A DNA stretch of 64,000 bases from Chlorocebus sabaeus (GCF_047675955.1 NC_132925.1:22158688-22222687); one strand, 5' to 3'; shown: positions 24,081 to 36,257, counted from the first letter of the stretch. Notes: generated by a model not told the origin, from the letters alone. Translations and numbers: made by a program.

Positions 24081-25828
24081 AAGAACATTTTTTGTCGTAT
24101 TACCAGAATTGTTTTACTGGTTCCTTCACAGCTGGGTAGACTATGTCAGAGGGAAGGTATGGGATTCAAGGACTGCTGTTCAGATTTTTTTGTCCCATGG
24201 GATGCCCCCTTGATGTGGTGTTTTCCCCCTTCTCCTAGGAAAGAGGCTTCCTGAGAGCCAAACTGTATGGATTGGTTTTGGTCTTCTGAATCTAGCCACC
24301 CAGAAGAGCTACTGGGCTCTGGGCTGGTACTGGGGAGTGTCTGCAGAGCCCTGTGATGTGATTCATCTTCAGGTCTTGCAGCTGTGGATAACAGTACTTG
24401 CTCTAGTGGCGGTAGCAGGGGAGTGAAGTTGACTCTGTGAGGGCCCTTGGTTGTATTTTTGTTCAGCACACCAGTTTTGTAATTTTTGGCCTCCAGCCAG
24501 GTGGTGGCACTTTCAGTAGTGCATCAGCTGCAGTCCTACAGGGAGGAGGATGCAAACTCACCCTAGGGACACCTGGTTAAGTATTCAGGTTTCTCAGGCA
24601 GTGGGCGGGGCCATAGAGCTCCCAAGAGATTATGGACTTCGTTTTTGGCTACCAGGGCAGGTAGAGAAAGACCACCACGTGGGGGCAGGGATAGGCATGT
24701 CTGAGCTCAACCTTAGCTTGGGCAGGGCTTGCTGGAGCTGCTGTTGGGAATGGGGGTATGGTTCCCAGTCCAGTGGAATTATATTTTCAGAGGGATTATG
24801 GCCACATCTGCTGAGTCATACAGGTTACCATGGAAGTTGGGGAGAGCTGGCAGTCACAGGCCCCGTCCCATTCCCACACAGCCTGCAGTCCTAAAGGCTG
24901 GTCTCACTCCCCTCATCTTCCCCAACAGTACCAATTCTATTTCCAGGAAGCCGGTGACCAGGGCTGAGAGCTTGCCCAAGACCACGAGCCTCCCCATTGA
25001 GAAAGCAAACAGATTCCCAATTTTCCAGCATCTCGGGGAGCCTGCAGCAGTGATCCAGTTTCCTCAAAGGGTCTGTGGATTCTCTTGTCACTCCTGGTAT
25101 GTTCCTGTAATAGTTCGTGGAGCAAAAGTTTGTAATGTGAGTCTCTACATGCTGCTCTTTCTGTCTGAGTTGGGGAAGCAAGCTAGTCCTGCTTTCTATC
25201 CATCATCTTAATCCAAGTCAGTGGGTTTCTTTCTGGCCCAGGGTGTTTGTAGAAATGTCATCCAAGAACTAGGGCTTGGAATGTAAGAGTCTATTCCAGA
25301 GCTGTGACCTATGCTGCCTGTGGTTGGGGTTAGGGAGATGCAAGCACTCCCTTGGCTACTCTAGCTGATGTTTTACTAGGTCACATGCCCCTCAAGTCCA
25401 CTAGCTCTGAGCCCAGCACGGCAACAAGGTTTTACCCTGGAATTTTTGTCCTTGTAGCCTGGACTGTCTTTCCAGTTTATTTAGAACCCCAGAGCACTTT
25501 AGCCTGTGGTGGCAAGGCTTGCCAGAACTCTGGTTCTGCCCACTGAGATGAGTGATTCTCTCTGGCTAGTAATGGACTAAATGCTCCCTCTGTGGGCACC
25601 AGGTGAGTTTTGCCTGGTGTTGCTTTCACTGTGATAGGGCAGTGCTGAGATCCAATGCAAAGTCCCACAATCACTGTGCTCTCCTTCCCCTAAGTGCACA
25701 GATTCTCTTTCAGTGCTATGTGACCACTGCCTCAGGAAGGAAGAGGGTTGGCTCTGGCAATTCAAGACTGTCTTTCCCATCCTCTTTAGTGCCTCTTTCT
25801 GTGATATAAAGTTAAAACTAGGTACTCT

Positions 25829-26145
25829 GGCCAGGCGTGGTGGCTCACGCCTGTAATCCCAGCACTTTGGGAGCCCAAGGCAGGTGGATCACGAGATCAG
25901 GAGATCGAGACCATCCTGGCAAACACGGTGAAACCCCGTCTCTCTTAAAAATAAAAAAAATTAGCCGGGCGTGGTGGCAGGCGCCTGTAGTCCCAGCTAC
26001 TAGGGAGGCTGAGGCAGGAGAATGGCGTGAATCCGGGAGGCCGAGTTTGTAGTGAGCTGAGATCGCGCCACTGCACTCCAGCCCGGGCGACAGAGTGACT
26101 CCGTCTCAAAAAAACAAAAACAAAAACAAAAAACAAACAAACAAA
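25829..26145 (+). mobile_element. Alu: Full-length Alu (AluY-like)
   Basis: Starts 'ggccaggcgtggtggctc', has both monomers with the middle A-rich linker, and ends in an A-rich (AAAAAC)n tail. The 14-base target duplication 'aaactaggtactct' flanks it at 25815-25828 and 26147-26160. The 'gatcacgagatcaggagatcgagacc' segment marks the AluY/late AluS class. It sits in the 5'UTR of the old L1M. Pol III A and B boxes are in the left monomer. Confidence 0.93.
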
Positions 26146-26283
26146 AAAACTAGGTACTCTGATCACAGACCTGATTTTTGGTTCCTGTGAGGATGTTTTA
26201 TTGTGTGGATAGTTGTCCAGTTCGGTGTTCCTTCAGGGAAAATGATGGGTGAAGGCTTATATTTGGCCACCTTGGAAAATAGA

Positions 26284-26837
26284 GTTTTAAATGTGATATT
26301 TGACTCCTTCATCTTCTCAAGATCGATGTATCTTCCAATCTACTTTCTACTTTTCGAATTTCCATTTATCTTGTTTTAAAAAAAAAATTAAAGCAAATTT
26401 TAGCAGGAAGTAATTTATAAAAATGGAGAAATTTATAATGAGTTGCCATTGTATATGAGAGTTCCTAAAGTTGAACTGAATTTCAGGTAAATACAATTCC
26501 TTAAGAAAGTGGTTAACATTTCAGGCCCTCTTTGATCAACAATTTGTTCCTCTGTTATGCTCTGTAGTTATTGAAAACCAAGAGCAAATTTTCCTAATAT
26601 ACTAGCTGTGATTTCAGAAAACTGTCAGTCTCATCATGTTTTTATTATGAGAAGGGATCCTAATTGCAACAGAATTTTTGAAAGAAATAGACAGGAGCCA
26701 TATGGAACTTTATCTATTTTCTGCCAAGAAATTGTCTTCTCATTCAAAAGCTACAGACATCTAAGATACATAGAGGAATTTAATCCTTTATGTACAATGA
26801 TGCATTTGCTTGAGCGACATTGATTGGAAGTATAGAA
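26284..26837. other. Unassigned sequence between L1M 5' end and Alu
   Basis: AT-rich sequence immediately outside the 5' end of the old L1M. I recognise no repeat family and no convincing gene; a 71-codon plus frame at 26608-26823 has no family signature. Confidence 0.5.
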
Positions 26838-26852
26838 TGAGATTTGTATTTA

Positions 26853-27163
26853 TTTATTTATTATTATTTTTTTATTTTTTGAAACGGGTTCTCACTCTGT
26901 CGCCCAGGCTGTAGTGCAGTGGTGCTATCTCCACTCATTGCAAGCTCCGCCCCCCGGGTTCACGCCATTCTCCTGCCTCAGCCTCTGGAGTAGCTGGGAC
27001 CACAGGCGCCCACCGCCATGCCCGGGTAATTCTGTTTTGTATTTTCAGTAGAGACGGGGTTTCATCGTGTTAACCAGGATGGTCTCGATTTCCTGACCTC
27101 GTGATCCACCCACCTGGGCCTCCCAAAGTGCTGGGATTACAGGCGTGAGCCACCGCGCCTGGC
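26853..27163 (-). mobile_element. Alu: Full-length Alu (AluY-like)
   Basis: Minus-strand Alu with its A-tail complement at 26853-26880 and its 5' end at 'caccgcgcctggc' (27163). The target duplication is 'tgagatttgtattta' at 26838-26852 and 'tgagatttttattttta' at 27164-27180, slightly altered by T-run changes. CpG sites are well preserved ('ctgtcgcccaggctg', 'gagacggggtttcatcgtg', 'gcgtgagccaccgcgcc'), which suggests a relatively young copy. Confidence 0.92.
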
Positions 27164-27180
27164 TGAGATTTTTATTTTTA

Positions 27181-30100
27181 AGAAATTATTTAAAGGTCAT
27201 GGTTGTGAATTGAGTTATCCCAACTGGATTTTTCTGATCGTTGGATTTCTAATTTACTTTTATCAAGCTTTAGATTGCCATTCATAAGCACACTTCAAGT
27301 TGGCCTTTTAATTGTCAACTTTTACAAGATTTTGTATGCATCCGTGTGGGTGGGGTTGCTTAAACTGGAAAAAGTAGAAGATAATTTATCCTTTGAAAGG
27401 TATTTGAAACATTCATGGTTAAGAGTAATAACTTGGTTCCAGTAAGTTATGTTTTTCGGAAATCACAACATGAAACTGAATATTAGAATTAAATAAATCT
27501 AAGAATATTATTAAATTTCATATGCCAACTTGTGATATGAAAATTATAGATTGCAGAACAGAAGGAAAAATGGGTAACAGCTCCATGTAAGATGGTAGTG
27601 TTCAGTAGTGTAATAAGATCAGGGAGGAAGGAAACTCTGGGAAGGAGGCTGGGGTTTAGCTCTGAGGAAGATGCATCTTCTCTTGTTAAAAAATTCAGGC
27701 TGCAAAGAATACACTGAACAACTCGCCATCTTTCTCAGAAACAGAACTGGCTAGGTGTGGTTTGACGTATTTCATATTTGTCTGTTAATTTGTGGCTGTG
27801 TCTTTATTTCATTGTGATATAATACACCTCCAGAAAAATACACCTATCATAATTGCGCACAATGGTAAGGCTTGGAGGTTGTTGTATGGAGGGAGCAGGG
27901 GCCCATGGAGAAGTGACAGAAAGTCTTAACTTGGGCTGAAAAGTGTGGACTTTCAAGAAATAGAAGCAGATGACTTTCAAATGCATAGTAGAGGATAAAG
28001 AAACACCACTTTAATTTTTTAGGGTGGCCTATATATTTTGTTTGGAAGCTTAAATTCTCGGTCATCACCTGGTAGTGTCCATCCCTGCTGCTGTGGCCCC
28101 TCTTACTGTTACTCTGACCTTCACAGGTCTTTGGGAACTGATCACTCATTGTTGATGGTATTTTTCTTCTCTATAGCAGTCTTTGCTTTTCTTCCCGTCA
28201 TCAAACAGATTAAGGATGGACACTCTCCTCATCTGTCTTACAATTCTTTATTTAGAGACTAATAAAGGGTTTCATTCCTTGTTTCATATAAAGTCTTTTG
28301 TGTTAAAACTCTTTTATTTCTCTCTTTCAGTTTCTCAGAGTCCTTCCAGAGTATGTAGTTTGACATAAGATAACTTGAGCAATACTTACAAGTCAGCACT
28401 GCAAATCATCTCCTGCAGCATTCAATTGCAAATGACCCTAAATGACACGGAACACCAAATGGTAGGCTCTCTTACCTCAGAATGAGTTCCTGGATCATTA
28501 ATTAGAACTTTCAGGAATGAATATGAGATTAGCTATCCATGTTGCCCAAGGATAGACATTCCAGTATACTAATAGAAAAACAAAATAGTAGAAGTAATTC
28601 AAAGATAGGTTTGCTGTGCTGCTTTATTTTTTCCCAAATAAAATTTTCCTTTTCTCCCTCTTTCCAAATTAGCATATATGTGAATGAATGTGTGCGTTTG
28701 TATGGATGACTTATACATCCTGATGTAGAACTTCATAGGAATGAATTTCAGTGAGGTTTTGTAATACAGAAGACCACATCAAAGAAACAGAAACACCCTT
28801 TAACTGTTGACTGGTTTTCATCATTTATTATGTGAGAAAGGAAATGTCAGTAGCTTAAAAGAAGTTCTAAGATCAGTGTATTTGAGCCTTTCTAATTTTA
28901 AAATTTGCTATAAAAACCCATCAAAAACATGCATTGGAAACAAATAGATTGATACTTTTCAGGGTGCTGGAGAAATTTGTTTTCCCTGAGTGCAAAAGGT
29001 AGAGAAGTATAATCTTACTTTGGAGAGACCCCATGCTGGTTATCAGTGTACATGTTAGTTGTGTGCAGTTATTGCTTTTCAGGAACTACTCCTTTGACTT
29101 TCACGGAGACAAAGACTGTGCTACAACCATGCATTCACAGAGCCATGGTGAAATAACTGGTGAGGCAAAGGTAGTAAATAATCCAATTGTTGGGGTCATT
29201 CAGACCTAAATAGACTTTCTGTTGAAGTGACCTGAAGTTGCCCTAATTATTTCTCTGTTCCAGGTGTATAGATCCTGTCTTAGAAATGTAGTGGGAGGTT
29301 AACGTGTCAGGCTGCGACTTTATTCTCTCCCTGGAATAACCAAGAATGTTTTAGAAAATCAATTTGCCCTCACCAGGAGGACTCCACTGAAGTACAGAAT
29401 CATTGTCTACTGGGAAAAAGTTTCTTTGAAGATGAATATGGCTTCATTTCTGTTTCGTTAGCAGTACTTCAGAGAAGATGATGGATAAACTTAGTTATTT
29501 GTTGCTTTTCTTATTAAAGATTTTACCCATTTCTTTTCAATGTAGAAGAATATGGGAGCCTGAAGGTGATTGCCGAGATTTGTCATTTTCAGTAGTTCAG
29601 GGATCTCCCTGAGAGAAACTGAAGGCATCTGCTTTCAACACTCATGTCTGTAAAGCTACCACAGAGAGGGAAATGTATGAACCTTTGGACTCCAGACACT
29701 GCTGCATTTGAAAAGAATTGTTGCTATGAATATTGGAATATTTTCCTTCTGTTCACTGCTTATGACTTATATGTAGGGCAGAAGATTGGGAGTTGCATAT
29801 TACAATTGGGGGTTGTAATATTACAGGCATATTACACCCACTCATAAATTCTGAGTTCAAAAATGTTGTGTTTAAAAATTAGCCTCCTTGATTAGATTAA
29901 TATGCAGAATTGTTAGCTGTTGTAAAACAACATACAAATTATAGCCACATGATTAATGTGAAATGAAAAATCTAGCCAAATATCTTGTTTACACACACAC
30001 ACAGTTTCCCCAAGTAGAGCATATATACTTCCATTTTTGTAAAATAATTTACCTTAAAGCAATTTTAAGAAAAAATTGATCTGTTTCTCTACTTTGCCTT

Positions 30101-30229
30101 TCAAATCTGCCTCATAAGTAATGGAATTTTAAAAGATGTGACAGTGTTATTTAAAACGAAATGAAATAAAATGGCATTAAATAAAAAAAATACCCAAACT
30201 TTCCTTTCCTTTTAGCAAACAGTATTTGT
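27181..30229. other. Unassigned 3-kb stretch
   Basis: The longest stretch with no repeat that I can name. Open frames of up to 100 codons occur on both strands (27847-28149 minus, 28038-28262 plus) but overlap one another and show no domain. I see no splice-bounded exon that I could defend. It may hold old repeats, regulatory sequence or non-coding RNA exons; the sequence alone does not tell. Confidence 0.45.
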
Positions 30230-30234
30230 GACGG

Positions 30235-30390
30235 AAGTTGCCTGGGAGTGAGTCTCCAGAGACCAGTACTGTGGGGTGGAGGAGAAGTCATTTAACCCTC
30301 CTTGGCCTTTGTTTCCTCACCTATAAAATTAGGGCACTAGAGAAATGATGTCTGTGGTTTCCATCAGTTCCCTCCCTCTAGCTTTAAACA
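30235..30390 (+). mobile_element. MIR: Probable MIR fragment
   Basis: Contains 'agtcatttaaccctccttgg', 'tttgtttcctcacctataaaatt' pattern words in the order found in the MIR core ('cttaacctctctgagcctcagtttcctcatctgtaaaa' type). The tRNA-like head and the CORE tail are not clear. MIRs are ancient mammalian SINEs. Confidence 0.6.
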
Positions 30391-31730
30391 CTATAATTTG
30401 CTTTTCTCTGCTATGCATATGCCACTGTCTAACATTCCCTTGGGAATGATACTTTCAGCATCGTTTTCAAATAGTATTCAAGAGAGAGAAAACTCCAAGG
30501 CAGCAGATCCAGTATTTTCAAATTTTAAGGCTCAACTGAGAAGAAAAGTGTTCATCCAGAAAAGGATATAAATTCCACTTGACTTACATCGTAGCCCTTT
30601 CCACACACCTCCATTATGGAAGAGGTTGACATTCAAAAGATTTTCCCATCTTTAATGGCTGTGACTAAGAGTCTTGATTGTACAATATTTTGGCTTGCAC
30701 TCCATTGTTCCCTCAATGTCCCCATCTATGTCCATGAGTAGCTCTCTAAGTACAGCAGCTGTGCCATCTGTTTCAAATATTATTTCAGCCCTCACTGTTT
30801 TGGGATAAATTTCATAAAGTGTATTGCATACACACACATTTAATTGAACAAACGAGAAGCCTTTCCAGTTTAAAAAAGCTTCCTAAATGACAAGAAGTGT
30901 CCAATTTCCATTCAAATGGTTACTTCGGGGCTTTAAAATGTGTGAATTCATCTAACAGAGGCTGGTGGTGTGTTTTGAGGCAGATGGCTTGATTTTGTGA
31001 AGAAAAAAAATTAAATGGAATTTACTATCAGTCTTATTTTTTTTTTGGCAAAAGACTGACATAATAAAGATGTGTGTATTACTGAGAATGCTTTTTAATA
31101 ATGATTCTACCTTATGTTTTCCCCCAAGAATATGGTTAACTGACTAGGAAAATCTATTTAGAGATTTTATGTTTATCCATAATGATCAGCTTAGAGAAAA
31201 AAAAAAAACCAAAAAGCTGCCCGCAAACAGAATTGCTGAAATACAAAAGGAAAATAATGCTCTACAACTTTCTAAAGGAGTCCAAGAAGAAAGGAATGCT
31301 AAGGTTTATTTTGTTTCTCCTGTTAAATAGTTGTGAAGCCAACTGAAGATTTTTGAGGGAAGGAGAAGGGATTTCACGTCTCGTGAGAATGTCCTTAGAG
31401 GAATATCTTCGGTGGGCATGACAGGTGTTGTGTCCAAGGCACTTTTTATATTTAAGACCAGACGTTTTAAAAATGTGTCGCTGGAATTATTAGTAGCCAC
31501 TAATGCTGTGTACTCTCAAATTTAGACTCATGTGAGCACATGTCAAAATTATGTCAAAAATTCTATGCTGTAAGGATCTTTATTTTCCCATTTGTAGTTT
31601 GCAGAACTGACTGAGCTCCTCGTTAGTTCTTGATTAGTTAAAACACAGTATGTGTCTCATACTTCTTGAATATGGTGGTTCAGGAACCTAAGCCTAAGCC
31701 AATCGGCTCATAGCTTCATGTGGCAGCAGT
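30391..31730. other. Unassigned sequence
   Basis: About 1.3 kb with poly-A runs near 31198 and a T run near 31038. I can name no repeat family. A 64-codon minus frame at 31306-31500 has no recognisable family. Confidence 0.45.
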
Positions 31731-31732
31731 TA

Positions 31733-32077
31733 CAGATGATTCCCAACTTACAATGCTTCAACTTACAATTTTTCCACTTTACGATGGTGCTTTTAGCTGT
31801 ATACATTAATGATGAATACTTATACAACTTTTTTTCATTTTTAATACAGTATTCAAAAAATTGCATATTTAATAATTGATTAGAAAATAGGCTTTGTATG
31901 ACATTATTTTGCCCAACTATAGGCTAATGTAAGTGTTCTGAGCATGTTTAAGGTAGGTTAGGCTGAGCTATAATGTTCAGTAGGTCAACTGTATTAAATA
32001 CATTTTTGACTTACAATATTTTCAACGTTTGATTGGTTTATCTGGCTATAACATCATCATAAGTTCAGGAGCATCTG
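31733..32077. mobile_element. Tigger-like (TcMar) DNA-transposon MITE
   Basis: A 345-base element with terminal inverted repeats: the left begins 'cagatgattcccaactta' and the right end, complemented, begins 'cagatgctcctgaactta'. It is flanked by TA on both sides (31731-31732 and 32078-32079), the target duplication of Tc1/mariner transposons. Internal words such as 'cctaacctaccttaaacatg' (complement) match a Tigger-derived short family that I recall but cannot name exactly. There is no transposase. Confidence 0.75.
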
Positions 32078-32079
32078 TA

Positions 32080-33091
32080 TTGGTTTAGAGGTAAGCATAT
32101 GACCTAAGTTGTCCCAAACAGTATAAAAGAAAGAACATTTCTTTGACTGCTGGAGAAAACTCATTTTTTCTCTCCCAGTGGACATGAACAGGAAAACATA
32201 CTGGAAACATAAGGGGAACCAAGTTTAGAATAAAATAAAGAGTGTGGATAGTAGGATGAAAAGTAGAAAGAACCTGTGGCTTTGATGACGTAGTTGAGCC
32301 TTTAGGTCCACTGCCCGGCAGTCCATTATGCTTCAGAGTCTCTCTTATATCATCAATACTTGCTGTTAGAACACTTCTTATTGTTCCTACCGTTTGAGTC
32401 AGGTATTTTGATACTTGCAGCTAAAAGCATTCCAACAGGTACACTCGAGGATGTGGTTTAGGGTGAGGATGTGACTCAGGGTGAGGCAGGCTCAGACATG
32501 TACAACATGAGACCTCTCAATCAAGGGTGTTGGGTCTTCTCCCTTTTTTGACACATGTATTAATTTTGACATGAAGGACATTGGCTGGAAGAAAATAATG
32601 CTACAAATAATTATTAAATTAAGGTGGGTATTGGAAGCTATGCAGTGGAGCCTAAAGCTTTCATGTATTTTGAGATTGACTGAAGGTGGCTATTTTCTCA
32701 CTAAACCAGTGGTTCTTAAAGTATAATCCCCAAACAGTCCTGACTTCTGGTTTCTTCTTACACATGTAAATAACTTAGAGATGTCTCACCTGTCCTCACC
32801 ACAAGAGAAAACGTAGCTCAATAACTCTTCTTAGTCTATCAGGGAATTGAGGTGACAGGGTAAATTGCTATTTAGGAAGCTGAAGAGACAGGCAAATATG
32901 AGAATCACAGCTTACCAGAAACACAAAAAACTGGAGCCAGTAATGGGTAGGAGCATTTGAGTGTTTCTTAAAGGTAACTGAAAAATTGCTGAAGCTGAGT
33001 GTGGACAAACTTGAGAGTTAAAAACTCCTGGAGCCCAGTCTCAGGAGGACCTGGACTTGTCACGCTTTTGTGAGATTTATTTTTGGGATCC
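32080..33091. other. Unassigned sequence, possible hAT fragment
   Basis: Mostly unrecognised. A phrase at 32705-32730 ('ccagtggttcttaaag') resembles the terminal repeat of hAT-Charlie MITEs such as MER5/MER20, but I cannot define both ends. Confidence 0.4.
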
Positions 33092-33429
33092 TGTCTTAGT
33101 CTGTTCAGGCTGCTATGACAAAAATACCAGACTGGGTAATTTATAAACAATATATATTTATTGCTTACAATTCTGGAGGCTGGGATATCCAAGATTAAGT
33201 CTCCAGCAGATTTGGCATTTCGTGAAGGCCCCATTTCTCATGGATAGTCTTTCTTGCAGTGTCCTCACATGGCAGGAGGGGCAAACAGGCTTCCTCAAAT
33301 CTCTTTTATAATGTATTCAGCCTCATGACCTAATCACCTCCCAAAAGCCCCAATTCTTAATAGAATCAATTTAGGGATTAGATTTTAGCACATGAATTTT
33401 GGGGGTACACTCACATTCATATAGTAGCA
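33092..33429 (-). mobile_element. MLT1 LTR: Solo LTR, MLT1-like (ERVL-MaLR)
   Basis: In the given orientation it opens 'tgtcttagtctgttcagg', passes 'ctgctatgacaaaaatacca', 'attctggaggctggga', 'gtgtcctcacatggcagg' and 'cacctcccaaaagcccc', and ends near 'catatagtagca'. These are the words of MLT1A-type LTRs on the minus strand. Five-base flanks 'gatcc' and 'gattc' match at four of five positions, which fits an old insertion. Confidence 0.85.
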
Positions 33430-34119
33430 GATTCCTACCAGATTCTTTCAGTGAAGATTGGAGAAAAATCCGCTTGTGGTTTTGGCAGGGCAAAAGTAAC
33501 CATTTTGAAATAAGCCCAGTGTGTTCTTCATATCAAAGTCCTGCCCTGCAGGAAAACTAGCTTACCAGAGCCTTATCTTATGTGGAGGAAGGGCAATTTG
33601 ACAACCGAGTCCTCTACCCTTTCTGCCTCACGTAAGGGAGAAAAAAAGGCTAAGAAAGACTTCTGAAGGTCACAGTCTGAGGACTCAGGCCCATAAGAAA
33701 TGGCAATTTAATCATAATATTATAGAATGCTTCCCAGTACCATCACACTACACCAATAGGGCTCCTACATAATAACACTGAGTTACAACTTGGAGCACTG
33801 AAAGACAAAAACTGTATCCAAGAATGAATTTCTAGGGAAACTGAAAGACAACATGGGAGACAAAAACAAGGTGGCCGGTGGTGATTGAAGCCTCTGACAC
33901 CTGTAGCTGTACCACACATTAAATTCAGCCTAACCGCTAGGCAGATAAACATACAACCTCACACTAAAGGCCTATTTACTTCAGTTCCTATTATTCAATA
34001 AATCATGTCGTTTTCAACAAAAAATTATAACACATGTCAAAAGGCAAGGAAAAAACGCAGTGTAAAACATCAAAGTAAGCACCAAAAGCAGACTCAGATG
34101 TAGCAGACATTTTGAAATT
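33430..34119. other. Unassigned sequence
   Basis: No repeat family or gene recognised. A 69-codon minus frame at 33743-33952 lacks any family signature. Confidence 0.45.
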
Positions 34120-34287
34120 ATTGAGTATAGTCCCAGGATAAGCAGTACCTCCATCACTTGGGAATCTGTTAGAAATGCAAATGTTTGGATCTCATCCTAA
34201 ACCTATTGAATCAGAAACTGAGGGTGGGGACCAGCAGTCTGTGTTTTAACAAGCCCTCCAGGTGACTGTGTTTGAAGATCACTATAT
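34120..34287. mobile_element. MER5: MER5-like hAT-Charlie MITE
   Basis: Contains the ordered words 'cacttgggaatctgttag', 'aaatgcaaatg', 'cctattgaatcagaaactg', 'gtggggaccagcagtctgt' and 'aacaagccctccaggtgac', characteristic of the MER5 group of short hAT elements. The terminal inverted repeats are eroded. Non-coding. Confidence 0.75.
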
Positions 34288-35893
34288 TAAGCAGATATAA
34301 AATTTGTAACTTCTTTTTCCTTACTTAGATTTCTCAGAAATAGTATGGTAATAAGGTGATTCAAAATGTAAAAGACTCCCTGAAAACATTGTTATAATTG
34401 TGACTTTTAGTTTTGTCAACCAACATCATTGCTAATGAATAGTTTCTGATGAGCACATGTGGTATGGAGTACCTGAGTGTTTGCATCAGACTTACCATTT
34501 GACTTGGGAACTTTATCATCATTGTCAACCTAGCAGACAGTGTTTAAGTCCAGACTTACAGCTCATACATCTCCCATCCAGGAGGTTAAAATAATTTCCC
34601 AGAGAGGGTTTCCAGGCCCTAGGGCCCTACAGATTTTTTCTACATTGGTTTTTACGAAGGGAATTTGGGAAAAGGGAGAAGATCTTTACATAGGTCCTTT
34701 AAAGGCAGACTGTGTTATTACCTCGCTCTCTCAGTTTACTCAGTCAGTGCTCACTTGCCCTCTGGCCTGATCATAGTTATGTAGCCACCAGAGAGTCAGT
34801 TATTAAGCCTAATTATGATTGCTTTGAACTCCTCTGAGACTCTGATGTCATAGGTCTCTTTTTAGGCTTTTGATCACAGTTTTCTGTCTTAGGTTGGTGT
34901 TGCTCATACACAGGCTGCCTCTCTCCTCTTGGTGCTTGATATTCAGTGACAATAAATGTTTTTTATCAAGCCCAAGAAGAACCATAGCTTGCTATTACTT
35001 GCAGAGGCCTCTTAATTTCACATTGGAAAAGCTGATGTCTGGAGTGGGGAGTGTGTGATAATTTGCTTCATTTATTCATTTGCTCAAAAATACTTAATGA
35101 GTACCTGCTGTGTGTCAGGCAGGAATCACAGAAACATGATTAGAATAAAGGAATAGTTAATTCCTATGCCAGTACTGCTTTTATAAATGTATTTGAATAA
35201 AAACAAAATGAAAGAAACTAAATCAGTGAAAGTAATACAAATAAATAGGGAAGGAAAAAAGAAAAATAACAAAGCGAAAAGGCCACTTGGGAGCTAAGTG
35301 CCCTCTTGATGACTGAGCACATATGTTTACTTTTCTGTCCTTAAAGTTCCACCAGGGTGAAAAATAAGCATAACACTAAAGCAGCACTAGGAAATGTGGA
35401 AGAGTGATACCAGCAGAAGCAAAACGTTTCTGGATGATATAAAGCAGATGGGATTAGTTTGATGAAATAACCAAATAGAACTGGTAAGTACAGTTAATAC
35501 AAATGAAAGAGAGTAGCAATGGAAGAAGAAAGGAGTTTGCTCAATTTTAAACAGAAGTTTGAAAAGTTTGGAGTTTTTGGAAAAGCCCCGGGATCGTAAT
35601 TATGAGGAGGTAAGGAAGATACTCAACTTCGTGGCATTTGATGGGAAGGCTAATGAACCTGGGGTGTTTCAAGCACCTGGAAAAGGCATTTCCACCCAGA
35701 TCCAACAGAAGTGGCATGAACAGTTTGAAAGGTAATAAAGGAGCAGATGGATTCTGCCACTGGGGATAGGCAAGGGATATTTAAAGTGACTACTGGGGTT
35801 ATAAAGAGAAGTGGAGTGGTGCTCTTGGGTAATGTCAGCTGCCAACAGGGCTAGACTTTCTCAACTTCTAATGGAAAACTCCCATCCACTACA
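34288..35893. other. Unassigned sequence with an old-repeat-like patch
   Basis: About 1.6 kb. A segment at 35065-35125 ('ttcatttattcatttgctc', 'gagtacctgctgtgtgtcagg') has the wording of ancient mammalian interspersed repeats, but I cannot assign the family. A 76-codon plus frame at 34540-34770 and an AATAAA at 34951 lie in sequence I do not recognise. Confidence 0.4.
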
Positions 35894-36257
35894 TGACTGC
35901 ATTTTTGTGTTCCTCAGAATTCGTAGGTTGAAGCTCTAAATCCCAATGGGATAGTATTATGAGATGGGGCCTCTGGAGGTAATTAGGTTATGAAGGTGGA
36001 ACCCTAATGACAGGATTAGTGCCTCATAGGAAGAGACATGAGAAAACTTGCTTCCTCTATCTTTGCTCTCTGCCATGTGAAGACACCTCAAGAAGATGGC
36101 CTTCTGCAAACCAGGAAGCAGGCCCTCACCAGACACTGGACCTGCCAGCACCTTGATCATGAACTTCCTAGCCTACAGAACTGTGAGAAATGAATGTCTG
36201 TTGTTTAAGCCTTGCATCTACGGTAATTTGTTACAGCAGCCTGAATGGACTAAGATA
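35894..36257 (+). mobile_element. MLT1 LTR: MLT1-like LTR (ERVL-MaLR), plus strand
   Basis: Ordered MLT1A/B words: 'tcgtaggttgaagctcta', 'gagatggggcctctggagg', 'taattaggttatgaagg', 'ctctgccatgtgaagacac', 'aggaagcaggccctcacc', 'ctacagaactgtgagaaa' and the end 'atggactaagata'. About 364 bases. No convincing 5-base duplication and no internal region, so it is a solo LTR. It lies opposite in orientation to the related LTR 2.5 kb upstream. Confidence 0.85.

Larger units (their letters stand above)
18962..25216 (-). mobile_element. L1: Full-length but dead L1 (L1MA/L1PB age)
   Basis: About 6.25 kb, complete from the 5' end (complement starting near 25210 with 'aagatgatgg') to the 3' tail at 18962-18990. 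Flanked by a target duplication 'gtcagtgggtttcttt' at 18946-18961 and 25217-25232. Order on the minus strand: 5'UTR 24090-25216, ORF1 23160-24080, ORF2 19202-23030, 3'UTR 18990-19201. The 3'UTR phrases ('gcatcctcatagcttagctc') are those of L1MA-type elements. Stops and frameshifts throughout make it inactive. Confidence 0.88.
4066..26283 (-). mobile_element. L1M: Old L1M element, split by nested insertions
   Basis: The pieces read as one minus-strand L1 of about 7.1 kb. They are the 3' end and ORF2 C-terminus (4066-4920), most of ORF2 (6330-9739), the ORF2 start and ORF1 (10059-11009), the ORF1 start and 5'UTR (17811-18961), and the 5'UTR up to the likely 5' end (25217-25828 and 26147-26283, complement starting near 'ttccaaggtggcc'). 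The order is collinear with an L1 and no large part is duplicated. Intervening blocks are younger insertions, most with identifiable target duplications. Both reading frames are thoroughly broken. Joining the pieces into one element rests on collinearity; the 11009/17811 join is the weakest. Confidence 0.7.

Noticed and set aside
24146..25211. Several frames of 96 to 160 codons on both strands
   Set aside because: They lie in the 5'UTR of the dead full-length L1 and overlap each other on both strands; GC-rich L1 5'UTRs give such chance frames.
25837..26166. Frames of 71 and 73 codons
   Set aside because: Direct translations of an Alu in both directions, with the familiar Alu-derived peptide wording.
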